The translations under genes and the position numbers were made by a program. DNA of 64,000 nt from Rubrivirga sp046845755 (GTDB taxonomy: Bacteria; Bacteroidota; Rhodothermia; Rhodothermales; Rubricoccaceae): assembly GCF_046845755.1 (NCBI RefSeq), contig NZ_CP177357.1:3286001-3350000 (forward strand), read 5' to 3'. This document shows, piece after piece, positions 35,529-44,500 of this stretch. Below the pieces are notes generated by a model. That model did not search any database. It saw only the letters and a list, made by a program, of their open reading frames with translations, and was not told the DNA's origin. Each line of letters opens with the position of its first letter. Positions within the stretch are counted from its first letter, which is position 1.

Positions 35529-36323
35529 TCAGCGGGGGATGTCGAAGGTGCCTGTCGAGCCGGGCTGGGAGGCGCCGGACGTGGGGGCCGCGTCGGGCAA
35601 GACGGCGAGCAGGCTGCCGAAGGGGAACGCCCGGCCGCCGATGGAGAGGAAGACGCCGTCGCCCTCGACCGACAGCCGCTCGACGGCCCCGGTCGTGACG
35701 GCCGTGGCGGGCACGGCCTCGCCGCCGGCGCCGACGGCCGAGACGTCGATGGTGTAGGCGCCGTGGGGGGCCGCCGAGCCGTCGTCGAGCGCGCCGTCCC
35801 AGGTCATCGAGAGGTCGCCCGCGGCGTGCCCGCCGACGCGGATCGTGCGGACGGCCGCGCCGCTGGCGTCGCGCACGACCGCCGTCACCTCGCGGACCTC
35901 GGCGCCCACGCGGACGGGGATCTGGGCTGCGGCGCCGCCGCTCCACTCGACCGTCGCGCCGCTCATCTCGACCGTCTGGCCGATGAGCGCGGTCGCCGAG
36001 CCGAGGTCGATGCGGTTGGAGAGCGCGCCCGACAGGGCCGTCTGGCCCGCGCGGAGCCCCTCGACGCCGGACGACAGCGCCGCCAGCTGGCGGGCCTGCC
36101 CCTGCACCGACTCGTTGATGCTCGTGAGCTGCTCGACCTGGGAGAACTGCGCCAGCTGGGCGGCGAACTCGTGGCCGTCCTGTGGGTTCGTCGGGTCCTG
36201 GTTGCGGAGCTGGGCGACGAGCAGTTGGAGGAACTCGTCGCGCCCGAGATCGGGGCCGCCAAGGGCGCCGGCCGAGCTCGCGGAGCCCGCTTGCTGGGCG
36301 GCGGAGGCAGAGGAAACGGTCAT
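35529..36323 (-). CDS. flgD: hook-capping protein FlgD
   Basis: FlgD caps the growing hook. The ATG at 36323 gives 264 residues with the N-terminal signature 'LGRDEFLQLLVAQLRNQDPT' and 'FAAQLAQFSQVEQLTSINES', then a FlgD Ig/Tudor-like region ('VRTIRVGGHAAGDLSMTWDG'). It follows fliK by 13 nt. Upstream in-frame extension falls inside fliK and was rejected. Confidence 0.94.
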   Translation of the reverse strand: MTVSSASAAQQAGSASSAGALGGPDLGRDEFLQLLVAQLRNQDPTNPQDGHEFAAQLAQFSQVEQLTSINESVQGQARQLAALSSGVEGLRAGQTALSGALSNRIDLGSATALIGQTVEMSGATVEWSGGAAAQIPVRVGAEVREVTAVVRDASGAAVRTIRVGGHAAGDLSMTWDGALDDGSAAPHGAYTIDVSAVGAGGEAVPATAVTTGAVERLSVEGDGVFLSIGGRAFPFGSLLAVLPDAAPTSGASQPGSTGTFDIPR

Positions 36324-36336
36324 GGGGGGGCGGGGC

Positions 36337-38151
36337 TTAGCCGAACCACTCGTACCGGCCGGTGACGACCGGAGCGGGCGAGGGGGTGGCGGGGGACGAG
36401 GACGGGTCCGAAGAGACCGAGGGCTGGCCGGTGGAGCGGTCGCCGGACGCGGTGTCGCCGTCGGCGCGGCCGTCGGCCGAGGCCGAGGTCGCGTCGGCGA
36501 TGGTGAGGTGGACCGGCTCGCCGAAGTGGGCGTCGAGCACCTCGCGGAGCTGGGCGGCGTGCGCGCCCGCCAGCGCCTGGAGGTCGGGGTCGCTAAAGCG
36601 GACCGAGACGGCGACGCCGTCGGCGCCGGAGGCGGCCTGCAGGCGGACCGAGCCGCCGTCGGGGAGGTCGAGCCGGACGGCACGGCCGCCGGCGGCGTCG
36701 AGCGCGCGGCCCCACGCGGGGGCGGCGAGCCGGGCCACGGCGGGCGACCGCGTCGGGGCGGAGGGCGAGGCCGGCGCGGCGCTGGCGGCGACGCTCTCGG
36801 GCGTGTCGGCCAGACCGGCGTCCGGCGCGCCCAGCTCGGCCTCGTCGCTGGCGACGGCCGCGAGCGCGGCGGCGACTTCGGCGGCAGGAAAGGGCCCGGG
36901 CGCGAAGCCTGCCGCTAGCGTCGACGCAGCGGTCGGCGCGGCGATCGGCATGGCGGTCGGCGTGGCGGTCGGCGCGGCCGGGGCGGCCGGGGCGGTCGGG
37001 GGCGGCGGCCCGGGCGGCGTCTCGCTGGCGGAGGGGTCGGGCGGGAGCGCGGTCGGCGGCTTGGCGACGGGGATTCCACGGCCACCCAGCCGGAGCGGCC
37101 CGGCAGGCGGGTCGGGCGCAGCAGGCACGTCAGGCGCGCCGGGACGGGAGGGGGCCGGCGGCGCCTCGGTCGCCGGCGTGTCGGTGGGGACGGGCCCCGG
37201 GTCGACGGGCGCCGGCGGCACCGGGCGAGAAGGGGCCGGGCCGATCGGCCGAGAGGGCGCTGCCAGCGGCGCGCGGGCCGTGCCGCGCGGGTCGGCGGAG
37301 GGCGGGCGCTCTGTCAGCGGCGTGCGCGCCGTGCCGCGGGGGTCGGCGGGGACCGGGCGCTCTGTCAGCGGCGTGCGCGCCGTGCCGCGCGGGTCCGTCG
37401 CGATCGGGGCCAGGGGCCGCGTGCCCGGGTCGGGGTCGTCGGGACCTGCGAGAGGGCGGCGCGTCGGGTCCGGCGCCGAGACGGGCTTGGCCGAGGGGGC
37501 CTCCCCCCCCGCGGTCCGTACCGACGGCCCGGCGGCGTCCGACGGGGCCTCGGGGGCGGGCGTTTCGCGGTCGGGCGAGGCGGCGGCGGGTACGCCCCCC
37601 CGGTCAGTCGCGGGGACCGGGGCATCTGCGGAGTCGCCAGCGGGCCGCGGAGGGAGCTTCGCCAGGGGGATCCCCGGCCGGTCCTCCCCGGTCGTCCTGC
37701 CGGATCCCGAGGCGCCATCGGCCGGTGTCGTATCGCGCGCCCCGGAGGGGCTCAGCGCCCGAAGAGCCGGGCCAACGTCCGAGGCTGGCGCGTCCTCACC
37801 GACGGCGGTGAGCGCCGCGGGCTCGCCCTCTGCAGGACCGCCAGTCGGCGCCCCTTCCGTCCCTTCCGGCTCGGCAGCCGCAGCGGCCACCTCCTCGTCG
37901 GCCGGTGTGGACCTGGCGGTGAGCCCGGTCACCGAGGTCGAGAGCCCCTCCAGCGGAAGGGAGACCGACGCCGAGTGGAGGCCGAGCCCGTCCAGCGGAT
38001 AGGCCTCGATCGCGGGCGCGTCGGCCGACGGCGCGGCCGGCCCCGACGAGGCCGACAGCAGGTCGCCAAAGCCCGGCGCGGGAGCGGGGGCGTTGGCGGG
38101 CGCGCCAGCGGCGGCGCCGAGCGCGGACACGGTGTCGAGGGGAGGCATCAT
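36337..38151 (-). CDS. fliK: flagellar hook-length control protein FliK
   Basis: FliK is the molecular ruler that stops hook growth and switches export. The 604-residue product is rich in Pro, Ala, Asp and Ser. It has a short N-terminal export region, a long disordered spacer and a C-terminal Flg_hook-type domain (about 490-600) containing 'VRLDLPDGGSVRLQAA', 'VSVRFSDPDLQALAGAHAAQLREVL' and 'HFGEPVHLTIADA' in sequence. The spacer holds repeats of DPRGTARTPLTERP near 265-310. The ATG overlaps the motE-like stop (ATGA). Confidence 0.88.
   Translation of the reverse strand: MMPPLDTVSALGAAAGAPANAPAPAPGFGDLLSASSGPAAPSADAPAIEAYPLDGLGLHSASVSLPLEGLSTSVTGLTARSTPADEEVAAAAAEPEGTEGAPTGGPAEGEPAALTAVGEDAPASDVGPALRALSPSGARDTTPADGASGSGRTTGEDRPGIPLAKLPPRPAGDSADAPVPATDRGGVPAAASPDRETPAPEAPSDAAGPSVRTAGGEAPSAKPVSAPDPTRRPLAGPDDPDPGTRPLAPIATDPRGTARTPLTERPVPADPRGTARTPLTERPPSADPRGTARAPLAAPSRPIGPAPSRPVPPAPVDPGPVPTDTPATEAPPAPSRPGAPDVPAAPDPPAGPLRLGGRGIPVAKPPTALPPDPSASETPPGPPPPTAPAAPAAPTATPTAMPIAAPTAASTLAAGFAPGPFPAAEVAAALAAVASDEAELGAPDAGLADTPESVAASAAPASPSAPTRSPAVARLAAPAWGRALDAAGGRAVRLDLPDGGSVRLQAASGADGVAVSVRFSDPDLQALAGAHAAQLREVLDAHFGEPVHLTIADATSASADGRADGDTASGDRSTGQPSVSSDPSSSPATPSPAPVVTGRYEWFG
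37250..37400. repeat. tandem repeats inside fliK
   Basis: A unit encoding DPRGTAR[TA]PL[TA]... occurs three times in about 150 nt, with near-identical DNA (GCCGTGCCGCGCGGGTC-type cores at 37278, 37330 and 37380). Such repeats can expand or contract and would change the length of the ruler region. Confidence 0.6.
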
Positions 38152-38681
38152 CGGGAGGCGGTGGTGTCGGCGGCCGAGGCGAGGTGGACGGGGGCGGCGC
38201 CGGGCAGGCGGTGGCGCACGAAGGCGGCGGCCTGGGCCGGCGTCAGCGCGTCGAGCAGGCGGCCCCGGTTGCGGGCGCTCGCGGCGTCGTAGAGGCGCAC
38301 GAACGAGCGGCCGTCGAGCCGCTGCACGACCGCCGCGAGCGGGTCGTCGTCCATCTTGGCCAGCGTCGTCGCCAGCTCGGTTGTGACCTGGGCGGCGGCG
38401 GCGGTGGCCTCGGCATCCTCGGCAGAGACGGCCACGTCACGCTCGTCGATCACACGACGGAGCGAGTCGGCCTGGGACTCGGCGTGGGCGAGCCGGCGCT
38501 GGAGCACGGCCAGCTCGTCGGCGAGCGCGTCGACGGGGTCGGCCGCGGCGGGGCCGGCGGCCGACGAGTCGGGGGGCGTCTCGGCGTCGGCGCTCTGGCC
38601 GGGCAGCCCGCCCTTGAGGAACAGGACGCCGACGGCGAAGAACATGCCGGTCAGGCCGACCGTGAGCAGGAGCGTCTTCAT
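38148..38681 (-). CDS. MotE-like protein with MgtE N-terminal-type domain
   Basis: The 177-residue product begins MKTLLLTVGLTGMFFAVGVL, one membrane anchor, then a predicted coiled coil (LADELAVLQRRLAHAESQAD...) and a C-terminal MgtE_N-like domain ('LAKMDDDPLAAVVQRLDGR', 'LLDALTPAQAAAFV'). This layout and position between fliJ and fliK match MotE, which stabilises the stator protein MotC in rhizobia, and related proteins in other phyla. Both ends overlap neighbours (ATGA). The role here is inferred. Confidence 0.7.
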   Translation of the reverse strand: MKTLLLTVGLTGMFFAVGVLFLKGGLPGQSADAETPPDSSAAGPAAADPVDALADELAVLQRRLAHAESQADSLRRVIDERDVAVSAEDAEATAAAAQVTTELATTLAKMDDDPLAAVVQRLDGRSFVRLYDAASARNRGRLLDALTPAQAAAFVRHRLPGAAPVHLASAADTTASR

Positions 38682-39103
38682 CGGGCACGGAGGGTGGCGA
38701 GATCGTCGAGCTCGGCGATCTCGGCGCGGGCGGCGTCGGCACGGTGGGCGTCGGCGGCCTCGTCGCGGAGCGCGTCGACAGCCTGGTGCTGGCGGAGCGC
38801 GGCGGCGAGCGCGGTGCGCGTGGCGCTCTCCTGGATGCGGGCGCGCTCGGCGGCGGCGACGGCGGCGGCCTCGGCGCGGCGCAGGCGGTCGCGGTGGGCG
38901 GCGTGCCCGCCAAAGGCCGCGACGGTCGTCGTGTCGGCCGGGGCGAGCGCGGCGTCGATGGCCTGGGCGGCCCGGGCGGCCCGGGCCTCGGCCTCGGCGC
39001 GCGTGGAGACGGCGGCGCCCAACGCCTCGCGCGCGGTGTCGACCGACCGCTCGCGCAAGCGCAGGACGGGGTCGAGGGGAAACTGGAATCGGGAGCGGGC
39101 CAT
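38678..39103 (-). CDS. fliJ: flagellar export protein FliJ
   Basis: FliJ is the coiled-coil stalk of the FliI ATPase. The 141-residue protein is almost entirely helical, starts MARSRFQFPLDPVLRLRERS as FliJ does, and lies between fliI (15-nt gap) and the motE-like gene (ATGA overlap). Sequence conservation is low in this family, so position weighs heavily. Confidence 0.85.
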   Translation of the reverse strand: MARSRFQFPLDPVLRLRERSVDTAREALGAAVSTRAEAEARAARAAQAIDAALAPADTTTVAAFGGHAAHRDRLRRAEAAAVAAAERARIQESATRTALAAALRQHQAVDALRDEAADAHRADAARAEIAELDDLATLRAR

Positions 39104-39118
39104 GGGGTCGAGGGGGGG

Positions 39119-40441
39119 CTATGCCGGAGAGGGCAACGACCGGGCCACGAGTGCCGAGAGCGCGCCGGCCACGTCGTCGGCGGCCTCGTCCGGGCCCTGC
39201 TGCAGGAAGGCGGTGAGCGCCGGCTGCAAGGCGACGGCGCGGTCGGCGGCGGGGTCCTGGCCGGGGGCGAAGGCGCCAACGCGGACGAGCGGCTCGACGT
39301 CGCGGTAGTCGGCGATCAGCGCGCGTGCGTCGCGGGCGGCCTGCCGGTGGGCGTCGGTCGTCACGCGGGGCATCACGCGCGACACGCTGGCGGGCACGTC
39401 GATGGCCGGAAAGTGGCCTGAATCGGCCAGTTTGCGCGACAGCACGATGTGCCCGTCCAAGATGCCGCGGACGGCGTCGGCGATCGGCTCGTCGAGGTCG
39501 CCGCCGTCGACGAGGACCGTGAACAGGCCCGTGATGGTGCCGACGGCGCCGGGCCCGGCACGCTCGAGGATGCGGGGCAGCAGGGCGAAGACGCTGGGCG
39601 TGTAGCCGCGCGTGGTCGGGGGCTCGCCGGCGGCCAGCCCGATTTCGCGCTGGGCCTGGGCCACGCGCGTCACGGAGTCCATCATCAGGAGGACATCCTT
39701 TCCGGCATCCCGGAAATGCTCGGCGATGGCCGTCGCCACGAGCGCGCCGTTGACGCGCGCCAGCGCCGCCTGGTCGCCGGTGACGGCGACGACGACGGAC
39801 CGCGCCAGCACCTCGGGGGCGAGCGTGTCGTGGACGAACTCGCGGACCTCGCGCCCGCGCTCGCCGATCAGCGCGATCACGTTGACGTCGGCCTCGGACC
39901 GCGCGGCGATCGTGCCCAGCAGCGTGCTCTTGCCGACGCCGGACCCGGCGAAGATCCCGACGCGCTGGCCCTTGGCCATCGTCAGCAGCCCGTCGATGGC
40001 GCGGACGCCGGTCGCCAGCGGGGCGTCGATAAGCTGGCGGTCGAGCGGGGCCGGCGGGTCGGCCCGGACGGCGCGGTTCTCGGTCAGGCGGAGCGGGCCG
40101 AGCCCGTCGATCGGCTGGCCGCCCCCGTCGACGACGCGGCCCAGCAGCCCGTCGCCGACGGGGACGGCGTGCTCGCGCGCGCCGCGCTCGACCAGGCTCC
40201 CGGCGCGGAGGCCGGCCGCCTCGCCGAGCGGCATCAGCAGCGCGGCCTCGCCCCGGATCCCGATCACCTGGGCCGGGACGGTCGCGCCGGAGGCGCCGTC
40301 GGGGCGGATCGTGCACATCTCGCCGATGGCGGCCTCCAGGCCGGTCGCCTCGATGACCAGGCCGGTCGCCGACACGACGCGCCCAAAGTGGATGGGCCCG
40401 GGCGGCGACTGGCGGAGCGTGCGGAGGGCGTCGGCGATCAT
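39119..40441 (-). CDS. fliI: flagellum-specific ATPase FliI
   Basis: FliI is the hexameric export ATPase. The ATG at 40441 gives 440 residues, the usual length. Walker A is GIFAGSGVGKSTLLG, Walker B 'DVLLMMDSVTR', and 'GEPPTTRGYTPSVFALLPRI' is diagnostic. The start forms an ATGA overlap with the fliH stop. A longer upstream frame was rejected. Confidence 0.96.
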   Translation of the reverse strand: MIADALRTLRQSPPGPIHFGRVVSATGLVIEATGLEAAIGEMCTIRPDGASGATVPAQVIGIRGEAALLMPLGEAAGLRAGSLVERGAREHAVPVGDGLLGRVVDGGGQPIDGLGPLRLTENRAVRADPPAPLDRQLIDAPLATGVRAIDGLLTMAKGQRVGIFAGSGVGKSTLLGTIAARSEADVNVIALIGERGREVREFVHDTLAPEVLARSVVVAVTGDQAALARVNGALVATAIAEHFRDAGKDVLLMMDSVTRVAQAQREIGLAAGEPPTTRGYTPSVFALLPRILERAGPGAVGTITGLFTVLVDGGDLDEPIADAVRGILDGHIVLSRKLADSGHFPAIDVPASVSRVMPRVTTDAHRQAARDARALIADYRDVEPLVRVGAFAPGQDPAADRAVALQPALTAFLQQGPDEAADDVAGALSALVARSLPSPA

Positions 40442-41151
40442 GACGTGGGGACGGACAGGCGGGCGCGGAGCGCCGTCATCATGTCGGCGCGGATGTGCTG
40501 GATGGCGGCGGCCGAGGTCGAGACGCCCCAGTCGCCCTCGGCGAGCCCAGGGTCGGCCTCCCACCGCAGGCCGGCGTGCGTGGCCTCGATGGAGGCGGCG
40601 AGCCCGGTCTCTTGGACGTGGAGCAGGTCGACGGGGTGGAGCGCGACGGTCACCGGGGCCTTGCCGCCGACGGCGTCGATGGCGCCGGCGAGCGCGGCGT
40701 CGGCGGCCGCCCTCTGGGCCGCGCTGAGCGGCGCGTCGAGGACGGCCTCGGCGACCTCGACCGCCAGCCCGATCAGCGGGGCTTCGAGCCCGCGGACCGC
40801 CTCGTCCCACCGGGTGCGGAGCGCGCCGGCGGCGGTCTCGGCAAAGGCGGCGCGCTTGGCGGCGACGGCCCGGGCGTCGTCGAGGGCGGCGGACAGCCGG
40901 TCGACCTCGGCCTGGAGCGCCGTCACCTGGGCCTCGCGCTCGGCGAGGCCGTCGGCCTGGCCCGCGGCGTACGACGCCGGGTCCGGGCCGGCCGTCTCGG
41001 TGGGCACGGAGAACGGGAGGAACCCGTCGATGGCCGACGGGGCGTCGGTGTCGAGCGCGACGAACGGGGCGGGCCCGGGAGCCTCCTCGGCCAGCGCGCC
41101 AAACGTGTACGGCTGCGACGGCCGGCCGCGCAGGATGTGGGCGGTCGGCAT
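40438..41151 (-). CDS. fliH: flagellar assembly protein FliH
   Basis: FliH regulates FliI and links it to the C-ring. The 237-residue product has an N-terminal disordered region, a helical middle ('YAAGQADGLAEREAQVTAL', then 'VDRLSAALDDARAVAAKRA') and a C-terminal domain with 'GLRWEADPGLAEGDWGVST', the FliH/HrpE pattern. It starts right after the fliG stop and overlaps fliI by 4 nt. Confidence 0.9.
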   Translation of the reverse strand: MPTAHILRGRPSQPYTFGALAEEAPGPAPFVALDTDAPSAIDGFLPFSVPTETAGPDPASYAAGQADGLAEREAQVTALQAEVDRLSAALDDARAVAAKRAAFAETAAGALRTRWDEAVRGLEAPLIGLAVEVAEAVLDAPLSAAQRAAADAALAGAIDAVGGKAPVTVALHPVDLLHVQETGLAASIEATHAGLRWEADPGLAEGDWGVSTSAAAIQHIRADMMTALRARLSVPTS

Positions 41152-42156
41152 CTAGGCCTCGACGGGCTCGGCGGGCTCGAGCGAGAGCTCGCCGGCGTCG
41201 GCCATTTCGAGGACCATCCCGACCACAATCCGCCGGGCCACCTCGACCTCGGCCTTGGGGGCCGACCCGAGCATCTCGATCTCCTCCCGGATCCCGTCCC
41301 GAACGCGTTCGCTGACGTTCTCAAAGACCTTCGCCTTGAAGGCCTCGTCGCTGCCGACGAGGGCGCAGGCGAGGACGGGTTGCTCCACGCGCGAGAGGAG
41401 GACGGCGAGCTGGCGGGGCTGAAGCGTGACGAGGTCGCCGAACACGAAGAGGAGCTCCTCGATCTGGGTCGCCAGTTCGGGCGTCCGGGTGTGGAGGTCG
41501 CCGAGGATGAGCTGGCCGGTGGCCTCGCCCGCCTGAGTGAGGATGTTGGCCACCCGCTTGACCCCGTTCTCCCGGGGCGCCCGCCGCGCGCCGAAGTGCT
41601 GGCGGAGCGCGGCGTCGAGCGCGCTGAGCGCGCTGGCAGGCGGGGTGGTCAGCGTCGAGAGCCGGCGGATGACCTCGCCCTGCGTGTCCGTGGGGAGGTG
41701 CTCCAGCGTCGCGGCGGCCGCCCGCGCGGGGAGCTGCGACAGGATGACGGCGGCGGCCTGCGGGTGCTCGTCGGCCAGGAAGGATGCCAGATCCTCCGCC
41801 GGGACGGATTTCAAGAGGTCGAAACCGGCCCCCTCGGTTGCCGCCTCGAGGCGCGGGCGGATGGCCCCGGCGCGGTCGTCGTCGAGCCCGCCAAGCAGGG
41901 CGCGGGCGGCGTCGAGCCCGCCGGCCGCCTCGACCGGCGCGGCCGTGCTGGCGGCGGCCTGGAACGCGACCAGCACGTCCGCGACGAGCGCGGCCGGGAC
42001 GCGGTCCAGGCGGGCGACCTCGACGGTCAGCCGCTCGACCTCGTCGTCGTCGAGCGCGGGCAGCAGTTGGCTGGCGGTCTCGACGCCGAGCGCGACGACC
42101 AGGACGGCCGCGCGCTGGGTCCCGGTCAGGGCGTCGAAGGAAGGGGAAGTGAGCAT
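41152..42156 (-). CDS. fliG: flagellar motor switch protein FliG
   Basis: FliG transmits torque from MotA. The 334-residue product has normal length. The middle-domain EHPQ motif is clear ('LADEHPQAAAVILSQLPARA'), and the C-terminal torque domain contains 'LVTLQPRQLAVLLSRVEQPV' and 'IREEIEMLGSAPKAEVEVA'. The gene lies 48 nt downstream of fliF and directly before fliH. Confidence 0.96.
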   Translation of the reverse strand: MLTSPSFDALTGTQRAAVLVVALGVETASQLLPALDDDEVERLTVEVARLDRVPAALVADVLVAFQAAASTAAPVEAAGGLDAARALLGGLDDDRAGAIRPRLEAATEGAGFDLLKSVPAEDLASFLADEHPQAAAVILSQLPARAAAATLEHLPTDTQGEVIRRLSTLTTPPASALSALDAALRQHFGARRAPRENGVKRVANILTQAGEATGQLILGDLHTRTPELATQIEELLFVFGDLVTLQPRQLAVLLSRVEQPVLACALVGSDEAFKAKVFENVSERVRDGIREEIEMLGSAPKAEVEVARRIVVGMVLEMADAGELSLEPAEPVEA

Positions 42157-42204
42157 CGGTCGGGGGAGTCGGTCGGGGGGGCCGTCGGGGGCGTCGCGGG
42201 GGCG

Positions 42205-43848
42205 CTAGCCGGCGGACTCGTGGAGCCAGGTGCGGACGGTCGCGGCGGCGGCAGGCGCGTCGGCGGCGACCGAGGCGCGCAGGGTTTCGACGAGCTCGCT
42301 CGCCTCGGCGAGGCGGCGGGCTTCGGGCGAGAGCTTGGCCGCGTACGGGTCGGCCTCGACGGCCTCGATCGTGGCGCGGGCGCCCGCCTCGGACAAGCCG
42401 AGCAGCTGCCCGTCGGCGCCGACCGCCAGTTGGGGCTGGCCGGCCGCCGCCAGTTGGGGCTGGTCGGCGGGCGCGAGCTCGGCGGGCGGGGCGGGCGCGA
42501 GCTGGGGGGCGCTCGGGGACGGGCCGGGCGCGGCGTCGGCGTCGACCGGGGCGAGGGCCCCGTCGGCGACCCGGCGGAGCAGGCGGTAGCCCAGGAGGAG
42601 CACCAGGATCATCACCCCGTAGCGGAGCGCGAGCCCGATGTAGACCGACGCGTCGACGTTCGAGAACAGGCTGGCCTCGGGCTCGGCCGGCGCCGAAAAG
42701 CGGATCTGCTGGACCGCGAAGCGGTCGCCCCGCTCGTCGTCGTAGCCGACAGCGTTCTTGACGAGCGCCTCGATCTGGCGGAGCTGCTCGTCGGTGAACG
42801 GCGTCGGCGTGGCCTCGCCGCCCTCCGGCGGGCGCGCGAGGTCGGGGGCCGGGGCGGCCTCGTCGAGCAGGACGGAGACGGTCAGCGTGCGAATCGTGCC
42901 GGCCTCGCGCTCCGAGCGCGTCGTCGTGCGGCTGACCTCGAAGTTGCGGACCGACGACTCGGCGCCGACGCCCTGCCCGGTCTCGGCCTGCGTCTCCTCC
43001 GAGATCGCCGTCTGGCTCTCGGGGTCGACCTCGTTCGTCTCGGTGCTCGTGCGCGAGAGGTCGAGGTCGGCGGCGACGCGGACGACGGCGCGGCCGGGCC
43101 CGAGCATCCGGTCGAGCATCGACTGGCCCGCCTCGGCGAGGTGCGCCTCCACCTCCTGGCGCATCTTGACCTGCATCGTCGACAGGCCGGCGTCGGCGCC
43201 CGAGGCGCCCGGCCCGGTCAGCATCCGGCCGGCCTCGTCGAGCACGGTCACCTCGGCGGGCGACATCCCCTCGACCGCGCCGGCGACGAGCGCGGCGATC
43301 CCGGCCACCTGGTCCGCCGCCAGCGTCCCCCCGACGCCGAGCACGACGGAGGCCGACGCGGCGGCCTGGCGGTCGCGGAAGGGGCTCCGCTCCGGGAGCA
43401 CGAGGTGGACGCGCGCGCGCCGGACCTGGCGGATCGCGCCGATCGTCCGCGCGAGCTCGCCCTCGAGCGCCCGCTTCATGTTGAGCCGCTGCATAAAGTC
43501 CGTCATGCCGAGCGTGCCGCCGTCGAAGAGCTCGTAGCCCGCCGGGCCGTCCGAGACGACCCCCTCGGTCGCCATCCGCAGGCGGAGGCCGTAGACCTCG
43601 TCGGACGGCACGTAGACCGCCGTGCCGCCGTCGCGCAGGGCGTACGTCACGCCTTGGGCGTCGAGCTGCTCGACGATGCGGCCGGCGTCGGCGGCGGGCA
43701 GGCTCCCGAAGAGGAGCGCGTAGTTGGGCTGGGAGGCCCACCGGCCGACGGCGAGGAGCGCCACCACGACGCCCACCACGACGGCCCCCAGCTGGAGGCG
43801 GCGGGCGGGCGGGAGTTGGTCGAACGACTGGCGGAAGCGGGCGAGCAT
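42205..43848 (-). CDS. fliF: flagellar MS-ring protein FliF
   Basis: FliF builds the MS ring. The 547-residue product has an N-terminal membrane helix (about 19-37), the YscJ-type region ('LLFGSLPAADAGRIVEQLDAQ', 'RALEGELARTIGAIRQVRRARVHLVLPERSPF' in blocks), and a second helix near 400-425. The cytoplasmic tail ends with a FliG-binding helix (AAATVRTWLHES). The region between 425 and 490 is Ala/Pro/Gln-rich. Confidence 0.96.
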   Translation of the reverse strand: MLARFRQSFDQLPPARRLQLGAVVVGVVVALLAVGRWASQPNYALLFGSLPAADAGRIVEQLDAQGVTYALRDGGTAVYVPSDEVYGLRLRMATEGVVSDGPAGYELFDGGTLGMTDFMQRLNMKRALEGELARTIGAIRQVRRARVHLVLPERSPFRDRQAAASASVVLGVGGTLAADQVAGIAALVAGAVEGMSPAEVTVLDEAGRMLTGPGASGADAGLSTMQVKMRQEVEAHLAEAGQSMLDRMLGPGRAVVRVAADLDLSRTSTETNEVDPESQTAISEETQAETGQGVGAESSVRNFEVSRTTTRSEREAGTIRTLTVSVLLDEAAPAPDLARPPEGGEATPTPFTDEQLRQIEALVKNAVGYDDERGDRFAVQQIRFSAPAEPEASLFSNVDASVYIGLALRYGVMILVLLLGYRLLRRVADGALAPVDADAAPGPSPSAPQLAPAPPAELAPADQPQLAAAGQPQLAVGADGQLLGLSEAGARATIEAVEADPYAAKLSPEARRLAEASELVETLRASVAADAPAAAATVRTWLHESAG

Positions 43849-43952
43849 GGGGGGTCAGTTCTCGGTGGTCAGTTCGCGGTGGTCGGGGGTCCGACCTCGG
43901 GGCTGCGGGGTGGAGGAGTCCGATGACCGACGACCGATCACCGACGACCTCG

Positions 43953-44261
43953 CTACACCTGCATCCGCATGAGCTCCTGGTAGCCGTCGAGCAGCTTGTT
44001 GCGGACCTCGGCGAGCAACTGGAAGTGGAGCTCGGCCTGGTTCATCGCGATCGTCACGTCGTGGACGTTGTCGGTCTCGCCGGCGATGAAGGCCTCGACC
44101 TGGGCGTCGGCCGTCTTCTGGGCGGCGTCGACGCGGCCGACGGCGTCGGTGAGCGTCTCGCGGAAGGCGGGGCCCTTGGGCGCGGGCCCCTCCGAGGGCT
44201 GGCTCTGGACCCGGATCGGGCCGCCGGACTGGACGCGGGCGGCGAGGGCGGCGACGGTCAT
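43953..44261 (-). CDS. fliE: flagellar hook-basal body protein FliE
   Basis: FliE joins the MS ring to the rod. The ATG at 44261 gives 102 residues with the C-terminal signature 'FIAGETDNVHDVTIAMNQAE' and 'LLAEVRNKLLDGYQELMRMQV'. It starts one nucleotide after the stop of the 70-residue protein, so the two are probably translated together. Confidence 0.93.
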   Translation of the reverse strand: MTVAALAARVQSGGPIRVQSQPSEGPAPKGPAFRETLTDAVGRVDAAQKTADAQVEAFIAGETDNVHDVTIAMNQAELHFQLLAEVRNKLLDGYQELMRMQV

Positions 44262-44262
44262 C

Positions 44263-44475
44263 TCAGCCCCGGAGGTCGAGCCGGCTGCCGAGCGCGGGCG
44301 CCGCCTGCACGGAGCGGTCGGCACCGTAGAGCCGCTGGGCGACGGTCGGCTTGGCCGGGAAGGCGTCGGCGATGCGGGCGTGCTCGGCGGCGGAGAGCCG
44401 GGCCGCCGCCGCCGGCGCGGCCGGGCGGCGGATGGGGGTGGACGGCTGGGCCGTCTGAAGCGAGAGTCCGGTCAT
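44263..44475 (-). CDS. 70-residue protein of unknown function in the flgC-fliE gap
   Basis: The product reads MTGLSLQTAQPSTPIRRPAA at its start, then 'LSAAEHARIADAFPAKPTVAQRLYG' and 'ALGSRLDLRG'. A disordered Ala/Pro-rich half leads into a compact, charged C terminus that looks conserved in style. I do not recognise the family. It is 25 nt after flgC and 1 nt before fliE, tightly placed in the rod-gene run, and its frame is not a shadow of another gene. A role in rod or MS-ring assembly is an inference from position only. Confidence 0.6.
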   Translation of the reverse strand: MTGLSLQTAQPSTPIRRPAAPAAAARLSAAEHARIADAFPAKPTVAQRLYGADRSVQAAPALGSRLDLRG

Positions 44476-44500
44476 GTCGGTGTGAGCCGTATGGGGGAGG

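Noticed and set aside
40495..43926. 1143-codon open frame on the plus strand opposite fliF, fliG and fliH
   Set aside because: It is the complement of three well-supported flagellar genes and its product is a Gly/Arg/Ala-rich artefact.
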